Source of the DNA: Vandiemenella viatica
Lineage: Eukaryota; Arthropoda; Insecta; Orthoptera; Morabidae
NCBI GenBank assembly: GCA_031002005.1
Contig: CM061919.1
Location: 170,607,121-170,671,120, forward strand
Reading direction: 5' to 3'
DNA: 64,000 nucleotides
Position 1 is the stretch's first letter; the number at the start of each line of letters is the position of its first letter. The notes beneath the pieces were generated by a model. The model was not told where the DNA came from and made no database searches. It worked only from the letters and a program-made list of their open reading frames with translations. Made by a program: the position numbers and the translations under genes. Shown here piece after piece: positions 48,501 to 58,799 of this stretch.

Positions 48501-48638
48501 AATCCAACACCGTCTTTGTTGCGATAGCCACAGCCTCTCCGCAGATGTGGCGTGGGCGTGATGGCACGGTCTGATGTTTGAGTTAGTGGCCGCTGACAGC
48601 AGACATCTAAGTAGTTTTCACATGGGCCATCTTGGATC
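36315..48638 (-). CDS. CLIP-domain serine protease homologue (PPAF2-like), 5' partial
   Basis: Four minus-strand exons (48638-48327, 46728-46460, 40918-40755, 36512-36315) join in phase into about 313 residues. The order is the end of a clip domain ([12 protein letters not shown]), a linker, [13 protein letters not shown], and a chymotrypsin-fold domain: [20 protein letters not shown] with His, YNDVALLLL with Asp, [19 protein letters not shown] and [12 protein letters not shown]. The catalytic Ser is Gly, so it cannot cleave peptides. In the family such homologues are secreted haemolymph cofactors that assemble prophenoloxidase activation. The signal peptide and most of the clip domain are in exons right of 48638 that were not found. 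Introns hold Tc1, mariner, LINE-A and SINE insertions. It is convergent with exportin-2. Confidence 0.93.
36513..37669. other. Intron sequence, no feature recognised
   Basis: Left part of the last protease-homologue intron. AT-rich, no repeat-family match seen. Confidence 0.45.
37670..38040 (-). mobile_element. LINE-A 3' end fragment
   Basis: Minus-strand frame [20 protein letters not shown] then [20 protein letters not shown]. It is close to the 52.5-kb copy. The 3' end lies at the left, followed by a TAA-type microsatellite tail. Sequence 38041-38819 to its right is unassigned intron. Confidence 0.8.
38820..39846 (+). mobile_element. Tc1-like transposon, catalytic Glu deleted
   Basis: Both ends carry cactgaagagccaaagaaac; the left one runs into a CA microsatellite, the right ends at 39846. 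The transposase shows the first Asp in [18 protein letters not shown], the GSVMVWG block, the second Asp in QQDNATPH and then PPNLPDMS directly followed, in another frame, by [16 protein letters not shown]. The family has a Glu-containing PIE segment between these, so about 10 bases including the catalytic Glu are missing near 39645. N-terminal frames are also broken. Confidence 0.9.
40495..40722 (-). mobile_element. Second type of tRNA-derived SINE
   Basis: On the minus strand it begins gcagagcactctggtggttc (A-box region) and has agttcaaatccc as B box, then cggtgggtattttaatag. Its body differs from the main SINE family. Lies in the last protease-homologue intron, ending 33 bp before exon 3 on the plus axis. 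Confidence 0.6.
40755..40918 (-). CDS. Protease homologue exon 3
   Basis: The acceptor is TTTTTTTCAG. It encodes [32 protein letters not shown] and [15 protein letters not shown], ending phase 0 before GTAAAC. The Cys pattern is that of the family. Confidence 0.94.
41880..42480 (-). mobile_element. LINE-A 3' end interrupted by a perfect palindrome
   Basis: attgtgatggagctaatac ... ggtggcaattcccc and aaattcctcccccattta match the 37.7-kb copy. The foldback insert at 42134-42339 splits it. Confidence 0.65.
42163..42340. repeat. Perfect palindrome with 87-bp arms, 4-base loop, hammerhead-like cores
   Basis: Left arm 42163-42249 starts tggatgtagtcttctcggga; right arm 42254-42340 is its exact complement; loop ACCA. 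aaaagaatattt occurs at 42122-42133 and 42340-42351, a possible 12-bp target-site duplication. Each arm reads gaagatggcga, a loop, tcgcc, gaaa and tatcgtg, i.e. an NUGAAGA-like box, a 5-bp stem II, GAAA and AUAUC, the layout of Penelope-type hammerheads. The arms have no mismatch, so the insert is very young, gene-converted, or an assembly artefact. Confidence 0.85.
43075..43905 (-). mobile_element. LINE-A RT fragment interrupted by a foldback
   Basis: The minus strand from 43840 reads [14 protein letters not shown] then [20 protein letters not shown] and [12 protein letters not shown]: the entry and first block of the RT. After a gap come the LLET and [12 protein letters not shown] 3' segments and SVTDMIKE at 43130. 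The insert at about 43155-43275 is absent from the equivalent place in the 52.2-kb copy. Confidence 0.75.
43155..43275. repeat. Foldback insert with 31-32-bp arms
   Basis: aaataagaaaagaacgggaa (43157) and its near complement ending 43244 form arms with one mismatch and one indel. The loop shares tgccaaagtgga...ggctgcgatg with the Penelope-type fragment at 3.9 kb. Related to the 42.2-kb insert by position and habit. Confidence 0.65.
44128..44312 (-). mobile_element. Degenerate SINE
   Basis: On the minus strand gcgtggctcagtgtggtgag, then gattgtggttttccacag and caaggcaaatgctggaac follow the main SINE order with much divergence. Confidence 0.5.
44313..45065. other. Intron sequence, possible LINE remnant
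   Basis: AT-rich; no motif strong enough to name. Confidence 0.35.
45066..46381 (-). mobile_element. mariner-type element 3 (DD34D), decayed
   Basis: TA and inverted repeats are tacgagggttggaacttaaa at the left and tatgagggttggaacttaaa, inverted, at the right. The minus-strand transposase is in pieces: a helix-turn-helix part ([30 protein letters not shown]), a middle part with TLNET where TxDE is expected, and [20 protein letters not shown] followed by [12 protein letters not shown]. The last two Asp are 34 residues apart. Lies in the protease-homologue intron between exons 3 and 2. Confidence 0.9.
46460..46728 (-). CDS. Protease homologue exon 2: catalytic Asp
   Basis: It begins [16 protein letters not shown] after the split Gly and holds [27 protein letters not shown] and [12 protein letters not shown]. 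The donor is GGTAAG at 46459. The Asp of the triad lies in YND. Confidence 0.94.
46729..48326. other. Protease-homologue intron, no repeat recognised
   Basis: AT-rich intron of 1598 bp. Short open frames have no recognisable product. Confidence 0.5.
48327..48638 (-). CDS. Protease homologue exon 1 in window: clip end and catalytic His
   Basis: The acceptor TCCACAG ends at 48639 and the donor GTCAGT starts at 48326. It encodes [45 protein letters not shown] and [11 protein letters not shown]. The His codon is at 48338-48340. Phase 2 at the end matches the next exon. Confidence 0.93.
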
Positions 48639-49237
48639 CTGTGGAATACAAAACACTTTATGTTAACAGGTTAAAGTGACTAACAAGAAAACTAAGTACA
48701 AATTCAGATGTTAATCCCACCCTCATAATGAAGAACCTTGAGAGCCTTTACAATAGGATCCTGGAAAACTTGGCAGAGCATAAGTATTGCTTCTACCAGA
48801 CCACATGGTACCTAGCAGTTGTATGAACCTAATTCTTGGGCAGAACTTGATGGACACCTGAAAGCTACAGATACAGGAATCTGGATTTACCAAAGGCAAA
48901 ATGTAATTAAAATTGTAATGGACAATCCTAAGATGGGTTCACATAAATTGAAGAATCTGTATATATTAAGACTCCTGCAATTTAGATTAATTTTTCGAGT
49001 GAATATGCAAAATACCAATAATTCAGTTTAGGGAAAAACCTAATGAGCAATTAAATATTATTATTATTGACAGTCAAAAAAGGACCAATTCTGACTTCTG
49101 CTTTATCTTCAGAATAGAAAGAAGTCGCAAGGAACCAGATCCGATGAATAGAGAGAGGGAGGAGTGACGACCGTACATGTGCAAAACTGGTATGTTGTGA
49201 GAGCTATGTGTCATGGTTCATTGTCATCATGGATTTC

Positions 49238-49485
49238 CTCTCCACTTTTTTCCTAATGGCTTCCCAATGCCTTATCAATGTTGAGATGATTAGAATCACG
49301 GGACCATGAACGGGAAGGAAATTTGCCATCAGCTTTAGAAGAAACATCCAGGCATTCGCCAAGAGTGATTTCCGGAAACCAAAAATCTGGATGTCTGGAC
49401 AGGGATTTGAACCAATGTCCTCCTGAATACCAGGCCCGAGCATTACCGCTCACCTCGAGGGCCTTGGTGGCTTGGAACAGCCAGC
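49238..49485 (-). mobile_element. SINE inside mariner 4 (inner copy)
   Basis: Minus strand: gaggtgagcggtaatgctcg, ggttcaaatccctgtccaga, ggtttccggaaatcactctt. Sits between the middle block and the second Asp of mariner 4. Confidence 0.8.
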
Positions 49486-49617
49486 CTTTTGCGATGCAAG
49501 TCCTTCCTGCAACGTCTCAAAACATTGCAGTAGAAATCAGGAATCACCATTTAAGCCACAGAAACAAATTCACCGTACAAAATAAAACAATATTCATACT
49601 CTTGGTTGCACTTTTGA

Positions 49618-49860
49618 CACCGAACATGGTGAGTGAGCAGTAAAGCTCTGGCCTCGCATTCGGGAGGGCATGGGTTAGAATTCCCGTCCAAGCATCCAGA
49701 TTTGGGTTTTCCATGATTTCCCCAAATCACTCCAGGTGAATGCCGGGATGCTTCCTTCAGAAGGCCATGCCCAAATTCCTTTTCATTTCTTGCCTCCAGT
49801 CCTTTCCCACCTCTAATGACCTTAGTGTCACAGAGGTGTAAAGCAGTAAGCGAAAAAAAG
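49618..49860 (+). mobile_element. SINE inside mariner 4 (outer copy)
   Basis: Plus strand: catggtgagtgagcagtaaa, cctcgcattcgggagg, gggttttccatgatttcccc, ending in an A-rich tail gcgaaaaaaagaaag. Opposite orientation to the other copy. Confidence 0.85.
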
Positions 49861-50740
49861 AAAGCACTCAACTTGTCTCGCTTTCTTCAGTCTAGGAAAT
49901 TCAGGGTTCTTTCACTGCAAAGATCTGCTTGGTCTCAGAATCATAGCAGTAGACCCAACTCTTGTCTTCGGTAATGATACTTGACAAGAATTCTGGCTCA
50001 TACATGAAACTCTGATGGAGTTCTTGACAGAGTTTAAGAAGACTTAGGGGCAATGCGGTGTTTATTCAAAATAAACGTGAGAATCATTCAAACCCAAATG
50101 ACATGTTGACAATGTTCGCAATTTGTCCGATGATCATGTGTTCATCATTATGCAACAATTGTGGAATTTTTTTCACATTTTTGGAAGTGAGGTTGTTGTT
50201 GGCTCTCGAAATCCTCTAGCGACGTTCGGTCATTTTGAAAACGCATTTGCCACTCGGTAAAACTCACTCGACTTATTACTTCATTCTCATAGGCTTTCAT
50301 CATTGTTCTATCCATTTCAGTTTTGATACAGAATTTGATGGTAACTCTCTGTTCCAGTTTTGAGACCATTATGATTTTGCAGCTGTGTGTATGCATGTGT
50401 TGTTATAAGCATGTGTAACACAGGACAATATGAAGATAGCATGATTATCTGTGGTGGAACTTTTCGAGTTTGTTACACGTCACTGCTTCACACGAATGTT
50501 TTATCATGTGATCCATTCGCCCAATACAGGAACAGTCTTGGAAATTAATGATCACATGTCATATCTCTGAACATGTATGATCTGTATTGTGGAGTTTGGG
50601 TACCTTCTTGGTAATACAATATTTGTCCTGGGCTTTGGAAACTAAAAAGGTACAAAATCAAATAAATGTTTATTATATCAAAAATGTTATGGGAATTTAA
50701 ATTAGATATAGTATCTCACATTGTCAAACATTTTCTACTT

Positions 50741-51488
50741 GGGGGTCATCCATAAATTACGTCACATATTTAGGGGGAGGGAGGGGGGCACAAAGTGTGC
50801 CATCGTGTGACAAGGGCGGAGGGATGAATCATAAGCTTCATGATGTCACAGATATAATTTGTATCACTTTTGAGGCATGTAGCGGCCAAGTGGATTCACA
50901 CTCGTTATACCTACAGTGTCACGCGTTGGCCTTTGACATATGAAGAAAGGCCAATACCACCTTTGAGGCTTTGACAAAATATGACTTCTGCATATTTATT
51001 TAAATGATCATGTGGTATCTGTGGTCTATATCTTCCATCACATAAAGCCACTAACCAACACAAGCAATCACATAAGAGGCAATGACAGGGATGATCTTTG
51101 TTTGAGAAATGACGACAATGCTATTTGGTTAGACGAAGATGATGTAGATGCATCAAATGTTCCTCATATTATTCAAATCAAGAACTAAGTTACGCCAGTC
51201 ATAAATAATATAAAACAATGGGTTCAAAGACCATTGACACAAGATGATTAAATTTTGTATCATTTATTTATGTTTGGTGAATTTCTAAAATGTTTGACTT
51301 ATTACTGATTTTATTAAAAAAAAATATTTTAAATAGAAATAAATAAATAATTTTGCTAATACTGTTTTAATTCAATAATTTCCAGGGAAAGGGGGGAGGT
51401 CATATAAATCTGACCACATGTGACAAGTAGGGAGAGGAGTGATCCAAAAAAACATGAAATTCATGTGATGTAATTTATGGATAACCCC
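50741..51488 (+). mobile_element. TIR DNA transposon copy B (no LINE)
   Basis: Ends gggggtcatccataaattac and, inverted, ggggttatccataaattaca. The interior aligns with copy A in reverse orientation, including NAIWLDEDDVDASNVPHIIQ. At the place where LINE-B sits in copy A this copy reads straight through atttaaat (near 51019-51026). Confidence 0.8.
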
Positions 51489-51819
51489 TTGCCCCATGTT
51501 CAATATCACACATGAAATTATGCATTCATGCACTGCATTTTCACTTGGAAGAAATGTTAAGAGAAATGGGATTAAGATTATGAGAAATCTTCATGCATGT
51601 ATTAATTTGGAATTGATTCGAATAATCCAGATGTTGAGGTGTCTTAAAGATCCGTCACCAGCAACAACAAACATCGAATTCACATCTACGTTGGACTCAG
51701 GAATGCATCTAATGCTCAATATGAAGATGAAATGCTGCCTTTCTTTAGGGGGTTTGACGTGGTCCCTGGTTTCCTACTGTCTGGTCATTGATCTGTCTGA
51801 CTTAAAATGGAAGTTGATA

Positions 51820-53095
51820 ATAATATTAATATTTAATTTAAATTGCAATGTAGCGCACGCACTGGTGGCAATTTCCCTACACACCTATTTTCCCCCTTTT
51901 CTCCACCCACCTACATTTGCCCTCTACAAATTTTAACTTTAAATTCTTTCAACGTTTTTGGTAAATTATTCTTCATTTCTCTTCGTAACTTATTCCAATC
52001 CCATACCTAAAAATGAGAATCTTCCTACACCCATGTGCCTGAAATTGAGTGCCAGCTTGTGGTCATGGTCATCTTTATCCTTCCATGCATTACTTTTCAT
52101 TCTTACACCAATATCTTTCCATGCCTCATCACCAATATATGCTTGTACACTCCCATGACCCTCTTCATTCTCCTCCTAACTTCCAATGCATCCCATTCCA
52201 GCTCTTTTATCATATCTGTTACTGATTGCACTCTGCAGCAATTTCCAGAAACAAATCTAGCAGCCATTTTTTGCACCCTCTGCAACTCCTATGCCATATT
52301 TGATACTCAAAATGTGGGTCCCATACTACACTGCTATATTCAGGCAATGGTCTGATCAAGTTTTGTGACCCAATTCCTTTACTTCTCTCGTACATCCCCT
52401 CATCACTCTCTCCAACAAGTGCAGAATTTGGAAACATTTTCCTACTACCTGTCCAATGTATCCTGCCCAGTTAAGCTTGTTATCAAATGTAATTCCAAGA
52501 TGTTTACATTTCAAGTCTTCAACAAGCAATTCTTTCCTCACCTTATAGTCATAATCAGTCATAATAGTTTTTTTTATTTGTGTATCTAATAAGCTGACTC
52601 TTCTTTGCATTTATCTTCATCCTGTGTTTACCAACCCAACTAGATTTCTTGTCCAGATCACCTTGCAGCTGTTTACAGTCCTCTACCATTTTGATCCTTT
52701 TATATAGCATTATGTCATCTGCAAACTAATTTCTCATAGTAAACCATCAACACTATTATTCATCAGAATAATGAATAGCAATGGTCCCAATACATTACCC
52801 TGTGGCACTCCCATTTTTACTTTCATTTCTTTTGATACTGCATTTCCTACCCCAACTTTCTGTTTTCTACCTTTCAAAAATTCTTATACCCAGCAAATTA
52901 CTTTCTCATCCACTCAAATAGTTTTTATCTTATTTACTACTATTTTATGGCTCACAGTGTCAAAAGCCTTTGAAAGAGGTAGTGCTACACTATCAATGTG
53001 GCTTCCCTTGCCCATTTCATCCAAAATATCTTGCATATATCCCACCTTTCTGAGAAAACAAAAAGCACAATTAGATGTTAGATATTTCTAGTCAT
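51820..53095 (-). mobile_element. LINE-A, longest 3' copy
   Basis: Minus-strand blocks: SVALPLSKAFDTVSH (about 52990), GVPQGNVLGPLLF (about 52810), [94 protein letters not shown]. It ends at the left with a GGTGGCAATTTCCC-type 3' UTR and an AT microsatellite. Several frame breaks. Confidence 0.85.
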
Positions 53096-53099
53096 GGAA

Positions 53100-54470
53100 G
53101 GAAAGTTGGCCAGAATGGAAGCAGTAGAGATCAGTTTTGTTCACAGAAAGCAAGTGAACTACACAGAGCACATAACTTTTTCCATTATAAACTTCACTAA
53201 TTTTTTAATAGACCACATATGTCATATGTGAATGATAAATACTATTCTGAATTGTATACTATTTTAGATATATCTAACTTATCTAGGAACAATATCAATT
53301 TTGTGCTACAAAAATAATACCTAATAAAAATTTTGAAAAACTAAATGGTTTACTAACTTATTATTAATTTCAAATCTTATTTAATGAAAGTTGAATCCCT
53401 AAGCCATCACTAGCGTGATTCTAAATCCAAACATTACTAGCTTTGAGGAAGATGGAACTAATTAATTACACCTCAAAGATAAATTGCATTAGGAATAAGC
53501 CAATTAAAAAAAAAAAACTGAACTTGTGACTACAACAGTAGACATTCTAAGTAGAAAACCTTCTATGCTTGCGAAGCATCAATCTATTCAGAAAGTAAAG
53601 CCAGGTTATTTTTTTGACTGAATGCCTTTCGACAATGAGTGAAAAAGAGAATCCTTATTGATTAACTCATTTGTCCATCTGTCTGTCCCTTATAACTTCT
53701 AAGCCCTTTAAATTTAAAAAAAAAAAAAAAAATGTATGTGCGCACTACTTTAGTTCTTAGTAGCATTATCATGATTATAACAAAATTTCGAAAAATCATG
53801 GGGGAGGTAAAAATAAATTATAGAGTATTTTCTTTAGATAATCTTCTTGGGTATCAATTGAAAGCTGCCTATTCACAGAGTCTCAAAATGTTTAGATTTT
53901 TTTTTTTTACTTCACAATTTGTGGAAACTTTTGGTGAAACACCTTTAAAAATATAATCTTCCATTTATTTCAGAAACTAAGGGAATGCAGTACATATATA
54001 TTCAATTTCGCGTCAGATTTTTCATCTTTATTTAACATTTAATGCTCTGGAATGACAGCAAACTTTTCAATTTCACTTCTATGTATCCGAATACCTTGTC
54101 AGACATTTCCAGAGTTTTCGTAACCTATTGTTGACGCTCCGCTGTTTTCCCATCTGTCTCAGGCCTCTGAGTTCATATTTTCACATCTTTTGTAAAATTA
54201 CATTTCATAAAAATAGAGGGGTAGATTTTTTTTCATGTAAAAATAAAGACATCATATGTGTCAATTTTACACCATTATTATTTAATTATAGTTTAATATC
54301 GAACATAAACAAAATACAAATACTGTAAATAATTACAGCTAATATTATATGTTTCTTTTACTTTGCCAGGTACCGGTATTAATACTATTTTATTGAAATT
54401 TGCTTTTACTTGAGATTTCACTGCATATTAATAACCTATAAAATTTTTTTATTGTAACCAAACGATTGCA
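53100..54470. other. No gene recognised
   Basis: AT-rich with poly-A at 53713 and poly-T at 53900. Right of 54440 the composition becomes CpG-rich. Confidence 0.4.
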
Positions 54471-54948
54471 CTAGCGATTCGGCGCTGCGTTGAGAATAGG
54501 AATTGCAATCCAGAAAAGGGGGATCCCGCACAAAATTAAGCAGATCCGCAAAATGGGTTCGAAGACGTGTGTCAGTCTGCGTGATTCGCTGCCCCGTCGT
54601 TGTTTTCCGGCCCCACTCGGTCTCTATCGGATGGATTGCACTCAAGGTAATTCTACTAAAGGTAGGGCCCGAAGCAAAACGAGCGGCGATTGGCTGTTGA
54701 AATGACGTCACTGCAGGAGCAAACACAAGCAATGGATACAAACGGCAAATGAGCGAAGCGCGCTGCTGTTCAAAACTATTCAATTTACGGATGCCACAAC
54801 AATTAATTCAATGAAATTTTTTAAGTATTTGATAGGCAGATTCACATACCTTGTTAAGTTAGTTTTTCTCCGCATCTGGAACGGACGATTCGAGGAACTG
54901 ACGAGATTTCCTCCTATGTGCCGCTGCTGCTTTTTGCATTTTAAGTTT

Positions 54949-55345
54949 TGTATTCATGTAACGTAAACGAATGTAACAGTAGCGAAACATGGACTTTAGG
55001 AATACCGGAAAGAAGGGAAATTGAAGCATTTGAAATGTGGTGTTACAGAAGAATGCTGAAAATTAAGTGGACAGACAAAGTACGAAATGAACGAATTTTG
55101 AAAATGATGGGTGAAGTTTATGGAAGAAGCTTACAGAAAGAAGAGACAGGCTGGATTAGTTAATTTGCTGGTGGAGGGAACAGTCGAAGGTAAGAACTGT
55201 AGAGGAAGACAGAGATTAGAATATATGAAGCAAATAATTGAGGACGTGGGTTGTAGGGGATATGTAGAAATGAAGAGGTTAGCACAAGATAGGAAGGGAT
55301 GGAGGATTGCATCAAACCAGTCGAAAGACTGATGACAGCAAAAAA
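54949..55345 (+). mobile_element. RTE-type LINE 3' end inserted in the P-like element
   Basis: CNSSETWTLG, REIEAFEMWCYRRMLKIKWT, then after a frame change GKNCRGRQRLEYMKQIIEDV and WRIASNQSKD before TGA. The tail gactgatgacagc runs into poly-A. Only the last ~400 bp are present. Confidence 0.85.
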
Positions 55346-56247
55346 AAAAACCGAATAATCATTCTTGTCCTTACATAGAGCAGCAACATTGTAGCCGGCG
55401 TCTTCAAGGCCGCAAATAATTGATTTTAACAATGCCGCTGTCATCTGAACGTCGAAATCGTAGTATATGGGCTGTTTCCACAAATCATAGCAAATTGTAC
55501 ATTACTATGCGGCCCTATAATATGATCTTCTTTCTGGTCGTAAACAATGCAACTATCAACATTCATTTCATCAAATTACAAGACACACACACGTTCAGCA
55601 TTGGAAAATGTTAATGCCTGAGCTTTCATTAGCTGTATTACATCTTGCTGCACACCTGTCAGGCAGCGAAAAGAACGGGAGATACTCCGTTTCGAAGTTG
55701 ACAAACCTGGCAGCGGAAAATGAAGCTTATTTCTCAAAAACAAATAGCACTTTTTGGAAATAGCACGTAATGTCACTGCTTTGCAAATATCATCACTGTT
55801 CCATTTAACATGTTTCTTTCCTGATAGTAAACATTTAATCTGGTTTTCCGAAAATATGTTTTTCAGTACTTTTGTCGCCTCGTTGTGTACTAATTACTTG
55901 ATATTATTCTTGAGCTCTGTTTGATTCTGGGAAGTCGCTCTCAATTCCTCATGCAGATATTTGTTCTTAATCTTCAAAGTTGAACATGTAGCTTCCAGTC
56001 TTTTTGTTTTCTTTTCAAGTTCTTTCACACGTCTTTTAAGTAACATAACTTCATCAGAATCAATATTTGAGGTTGAAGTGCATTGGTCCTATTTTTTTTT
56101 TTTTTTTAGGCGACACACCGACAGGGGTTTAAACAGCTCTTTTCCTCACATATCTGGCTTGATATTTATCAGTTCTGCTGCTTTGGTTTTGACTGATGTT
56201 GGTTGGTGAATTTTGAATGGCAGTAGACGTGCAAGGAGCATTAAACA

Positions 56248-56526
56248 TCATAATAGGAAGATTAACACTCGGCACAGAACCTGGTTTAAGTATTTTATTT
56301 GAGATAAATTTAGTAACTCAACTTGCAAATCACGAACATAATCTTCTGGCATAAAATGTTGCGAACACACAGTTGCTGTTGCTGTACTGAAATCATCCTT
56401 GCCATAACACTTTTGAACCCATGTTTTCCTGAGCTGTAGATCCTTTGGAAAGGTATGATACGTGATACCAGTACCTTTAGTTTTTCTGCTATAAGTTTTA
56501 CAGCCCGCGACAGCATATCCAGGCAT
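56248..56526 (-). pseudogene. THAP-domain N terminus of the P-like transposase
   Basis: 92-codon frame beginning MPGYAVAGCKTYSRKTKGTG with TYHTFPKD, KTWVQKC and VCSQHFMPEDY. This is the C2CH THAP layout, a sequence-specific DNA-binding domain shared by P-element transposase and host proteins. The first ligand Cys is Tyr, so zinc binding is probably impaired. Could be an exon ending near 56310 rather than a full ORF. Confidence 0.75.
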
Positions 56527-56759
56527 GTTAGCACAATTTAAACCAAGTTATGAGCAAAATCACAATCGAAATACACCACGCGCCCGTATACTTAAATGCT
56601 CCGACAACACATAGTGCTCCTGCGGTGACGTCATGCGCAGAGCCAGAAATTTGAGCTCGGTCTGCGCATACAAATCGGGCCCCCCCTGATTGCACTGTTT
56701 GCCGGTACACTTGCAGTTGGCATTTGACTCATGTGAAGATACGTTTGTTTTTATCAAAC

Positions 56760-57660
56760 TTCAGTCATTCGTAAGTAAATAGACCCACTTTTACGTATTC
56801 ATTTAAACTTAAGTTTGACTACACATATCTATAATTTGAGTTATGTTGCATATTTAGTACTGATTTTCTAACTATATAATAAGTATTTTATATGTGTCGC
56901 GTACGTCATCTGAACTACTACAGTTAAAGCTTTTTATTCACTGTTTCATTGTTCCCTTTTTCTGTATTTGCAGATAAAGTAATTGTGACAACTTCCTGTA
57001 TTTGCGGCTGCAAAATCGATTATTTGTTGTTACGAAACTAATGTTATCGTAATTTTAACGATGGCATACCTATTTATTTAGCAGCTATCAAAAGGCAGTT
57101 GTACATCCTTTGACTTGTTTTTTTGGCCGCCGATTCATTGCAGTTTGAAAACCATGTTCTTTGTAGAAAGCCGCCTGCTTACATGTGCCGCTCTGGGTTT
57201 CGATCAATCCCTCTTGGGATGATTTGGTCAATTGCCACAATACATTATTTTTCAGTGAATAGCATGTGTCTTTTCAACTCCTTGTTATTATTTCGACTAA
57301 AGACAGAAAAGTTACAATAAAGTCTTCACGGATGTATCTCCAAATTATGTCGTATAAACACCACACTTCGAAGGCTGCCTCCGCCGTCTTCCTCACGTGC
57401 GAAATTTCGTGTTTTTACAACGCAATTTGGCAAGACACCCGTGAGGACTTCACTGCAATCGTACGCCGATAAAGTATCCTTTCTTATATATAAAAAAATT
57501 AAATTTCCATTCTAAAAAGGTCGTTACGCCACTTAAAGTAATACTGAATGAAATACTGTCTTTGTGAGTAGTTTCTCTTAATAACAATGAATCAACTATA
57601 AGATCAATCAAAAAATCAGGCAGAATTCTAATTGCGCGCAGCTCTACTCTTTTACTTTTG
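56760..57660. other. No gene recognised
   Basis: Moderately AT-rich. Open frames at 57123-57472 show no family features. Confidence 0.4.
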
Positions 57661-57662
57661 GC

Positions 57663-57880
57663 TTTACACCTCGTCGACGGCTAAGGTCATGGGATGGGAC
57701 TGGGGACAATGAAACGGGAAGGAATTCGGCCATGGCCTTTTTGAAGGATGCAGTCGCATGGAGTGATTTGGGGAAACCATGGAAAACCCAAATCTGGATG
57801 CCCTGGACGGAGGATTCGAACCCGCGTCCTCTCGAATGCGAGGCCAGAACGTTAATCGTTCACCCACCACGTTCGGTAGC
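57663..57880 (-). mobile_element. tRNA-derived SINE
   Basis: Minus strand: accgaacgtggtgggtgaac, cctcgcattcgagaggacgc, gggttcgaatcctccgtcc (B box exact), gggttttccatggtttcccc. Well preserved; 3' end lacks an obvious poly-A. Confidence 0.9.
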
Positions 57881-58373
57881 TCTACTCTGTCTCAATTGCT
57901 TGGTTATCCAACAAAATACGCATTGGCGAATTTATAAGGCGGCGACCTTTTTACATATACATAAACGCTTGAAAGGCCATTAGATAACTTGTTAAATATG
58001 AAAATAACTGTTTCCTACCTGTTCCTGTTCCCACCGTATCAACTTTCACCGAAAGAGTAATGAAAGCAAATTAGCGGCAAGAGCGAATCAGAGAGTCCTT
58101 AAATTTTATTAAAAATTACTTATTTATACATCTGGATTTAGAGTATGGTATCAGTTATCGCTCTTTGAAAGGAAACCAAATATTAATAGCTAGTTCCATG
58201 AGTACGAAAAATAAATACCTAATTTTTATAATAAAAATCTTAAACTTTATATTTTCTTCTGGCAAACATAAATACACTTTATTATTTTCCAAATATGTTA
58301 GCAACCCTTAAAAACTTAACTTAGTCCACAACCCGAACTGCCACTAAATAGTATCTGACTGAAGTATGTAATG

Positions 58374-58790
58374 CAGGGGTGGCCAATCCGCGGGCCGCAT
58401 GCGGCTCGCCTTTAACATTTTTGCGGCCCGCGAGTTTCATCACACTTTTACAAAATATATTTATTTTATAATGGCCAACGTAGTGAAAACCTATGTATTA
58501 AAAATACATTATTTGTGCATCCATATATTCAAAAATTAACTGTCGAAATTATTAGAAAAAATAACTTTGATTTTAAAATAATTACCTTGCGAATGTAAGA
58601 CAGACATTGCCTGTTTTATTTATGAGTTTTACAGTTATGAGTTCGCTGAATAATTAAATTATATTCACTCCAAAAAATGTGTATAGTGGGTCTAACTCTA
58701 ATGTGGGTATATATAATTTTATATGCGGCCCGCGGAATTATGATGCATTTCTAAAGTGGCCCGCAAGATCATTTGGGTTTGCCACCCATG
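58374..58790. mobile_element. hAT-type MITE (417 bp, perfect 8-bp TSD)
   Basis: atgtaatg at 58366-58373 and 58791-58798. Ends caggggtggccaa and, inverted, catgggtggcaaa. Inside are two inverted gcggcccgcg blocks. No coding capacity. The end sequence is the widespread hAT type. Confidence 0.92.
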
Positions 58791-58799
58791 ATGTAATGT

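Larger units (their letters stand above)
49075..50400 (-). mobile_element. mariner element 4, split by two SINEs
   Basis: Read on the minus strand: N terminus MVSKLEQRVTIKFCIKTEMD then FTEWQMRFQNDRTSLEDFE (50373-50160), first Asp region TEDKSWVYCYDSETKQ near 49950, a SINE, then IPDFYCNVLRRCRKDLHRKR at about 49590-49495, a second SINE, then HHDNEP, YSSDLVPCDFFLF (49230-49095). All catalytic blocks occur in the right order, so one old mariner received two SINE insertions. Frames are broken. Confidence 0.8.
54660..56690 (-). mobile_element. P-element-like transposon with THAP domain, dead
   Basis: Transposase read on the minus strand: THAP zinc finger (56526-56310), coiled coil (about 56080-55900, heptads such as LLKRRVKELEKKTKRLE), a P/THAP9-like region (LRAISKKCYLFLRNKLHFPL, then LTGVQQDVIQLMKAQALTFS), FDEMNVDSCIVYDQK, and after a frame break WKQPIYYDFDVQMTAALLKS, GLEDAGYNVAAL. 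The first zinc Cys is Tyr (MPGYAVAGC); VCSQHF is kept. atgacgtcactgcaggagc at 54702-54720 and its inverted copy at 56616-56634 (18 of 19) plus gggcccga further out look like terminal repeats. The C-terminal part is replaced by an RTE-type LINE piece. Confidence 0.75.

Noticed and set aside
54436..54783. 115-codon minus-strand frame
   Set aside because: CpG-rich DNA depleted in stops; no family features, and it overlaps a candidate transposon end.
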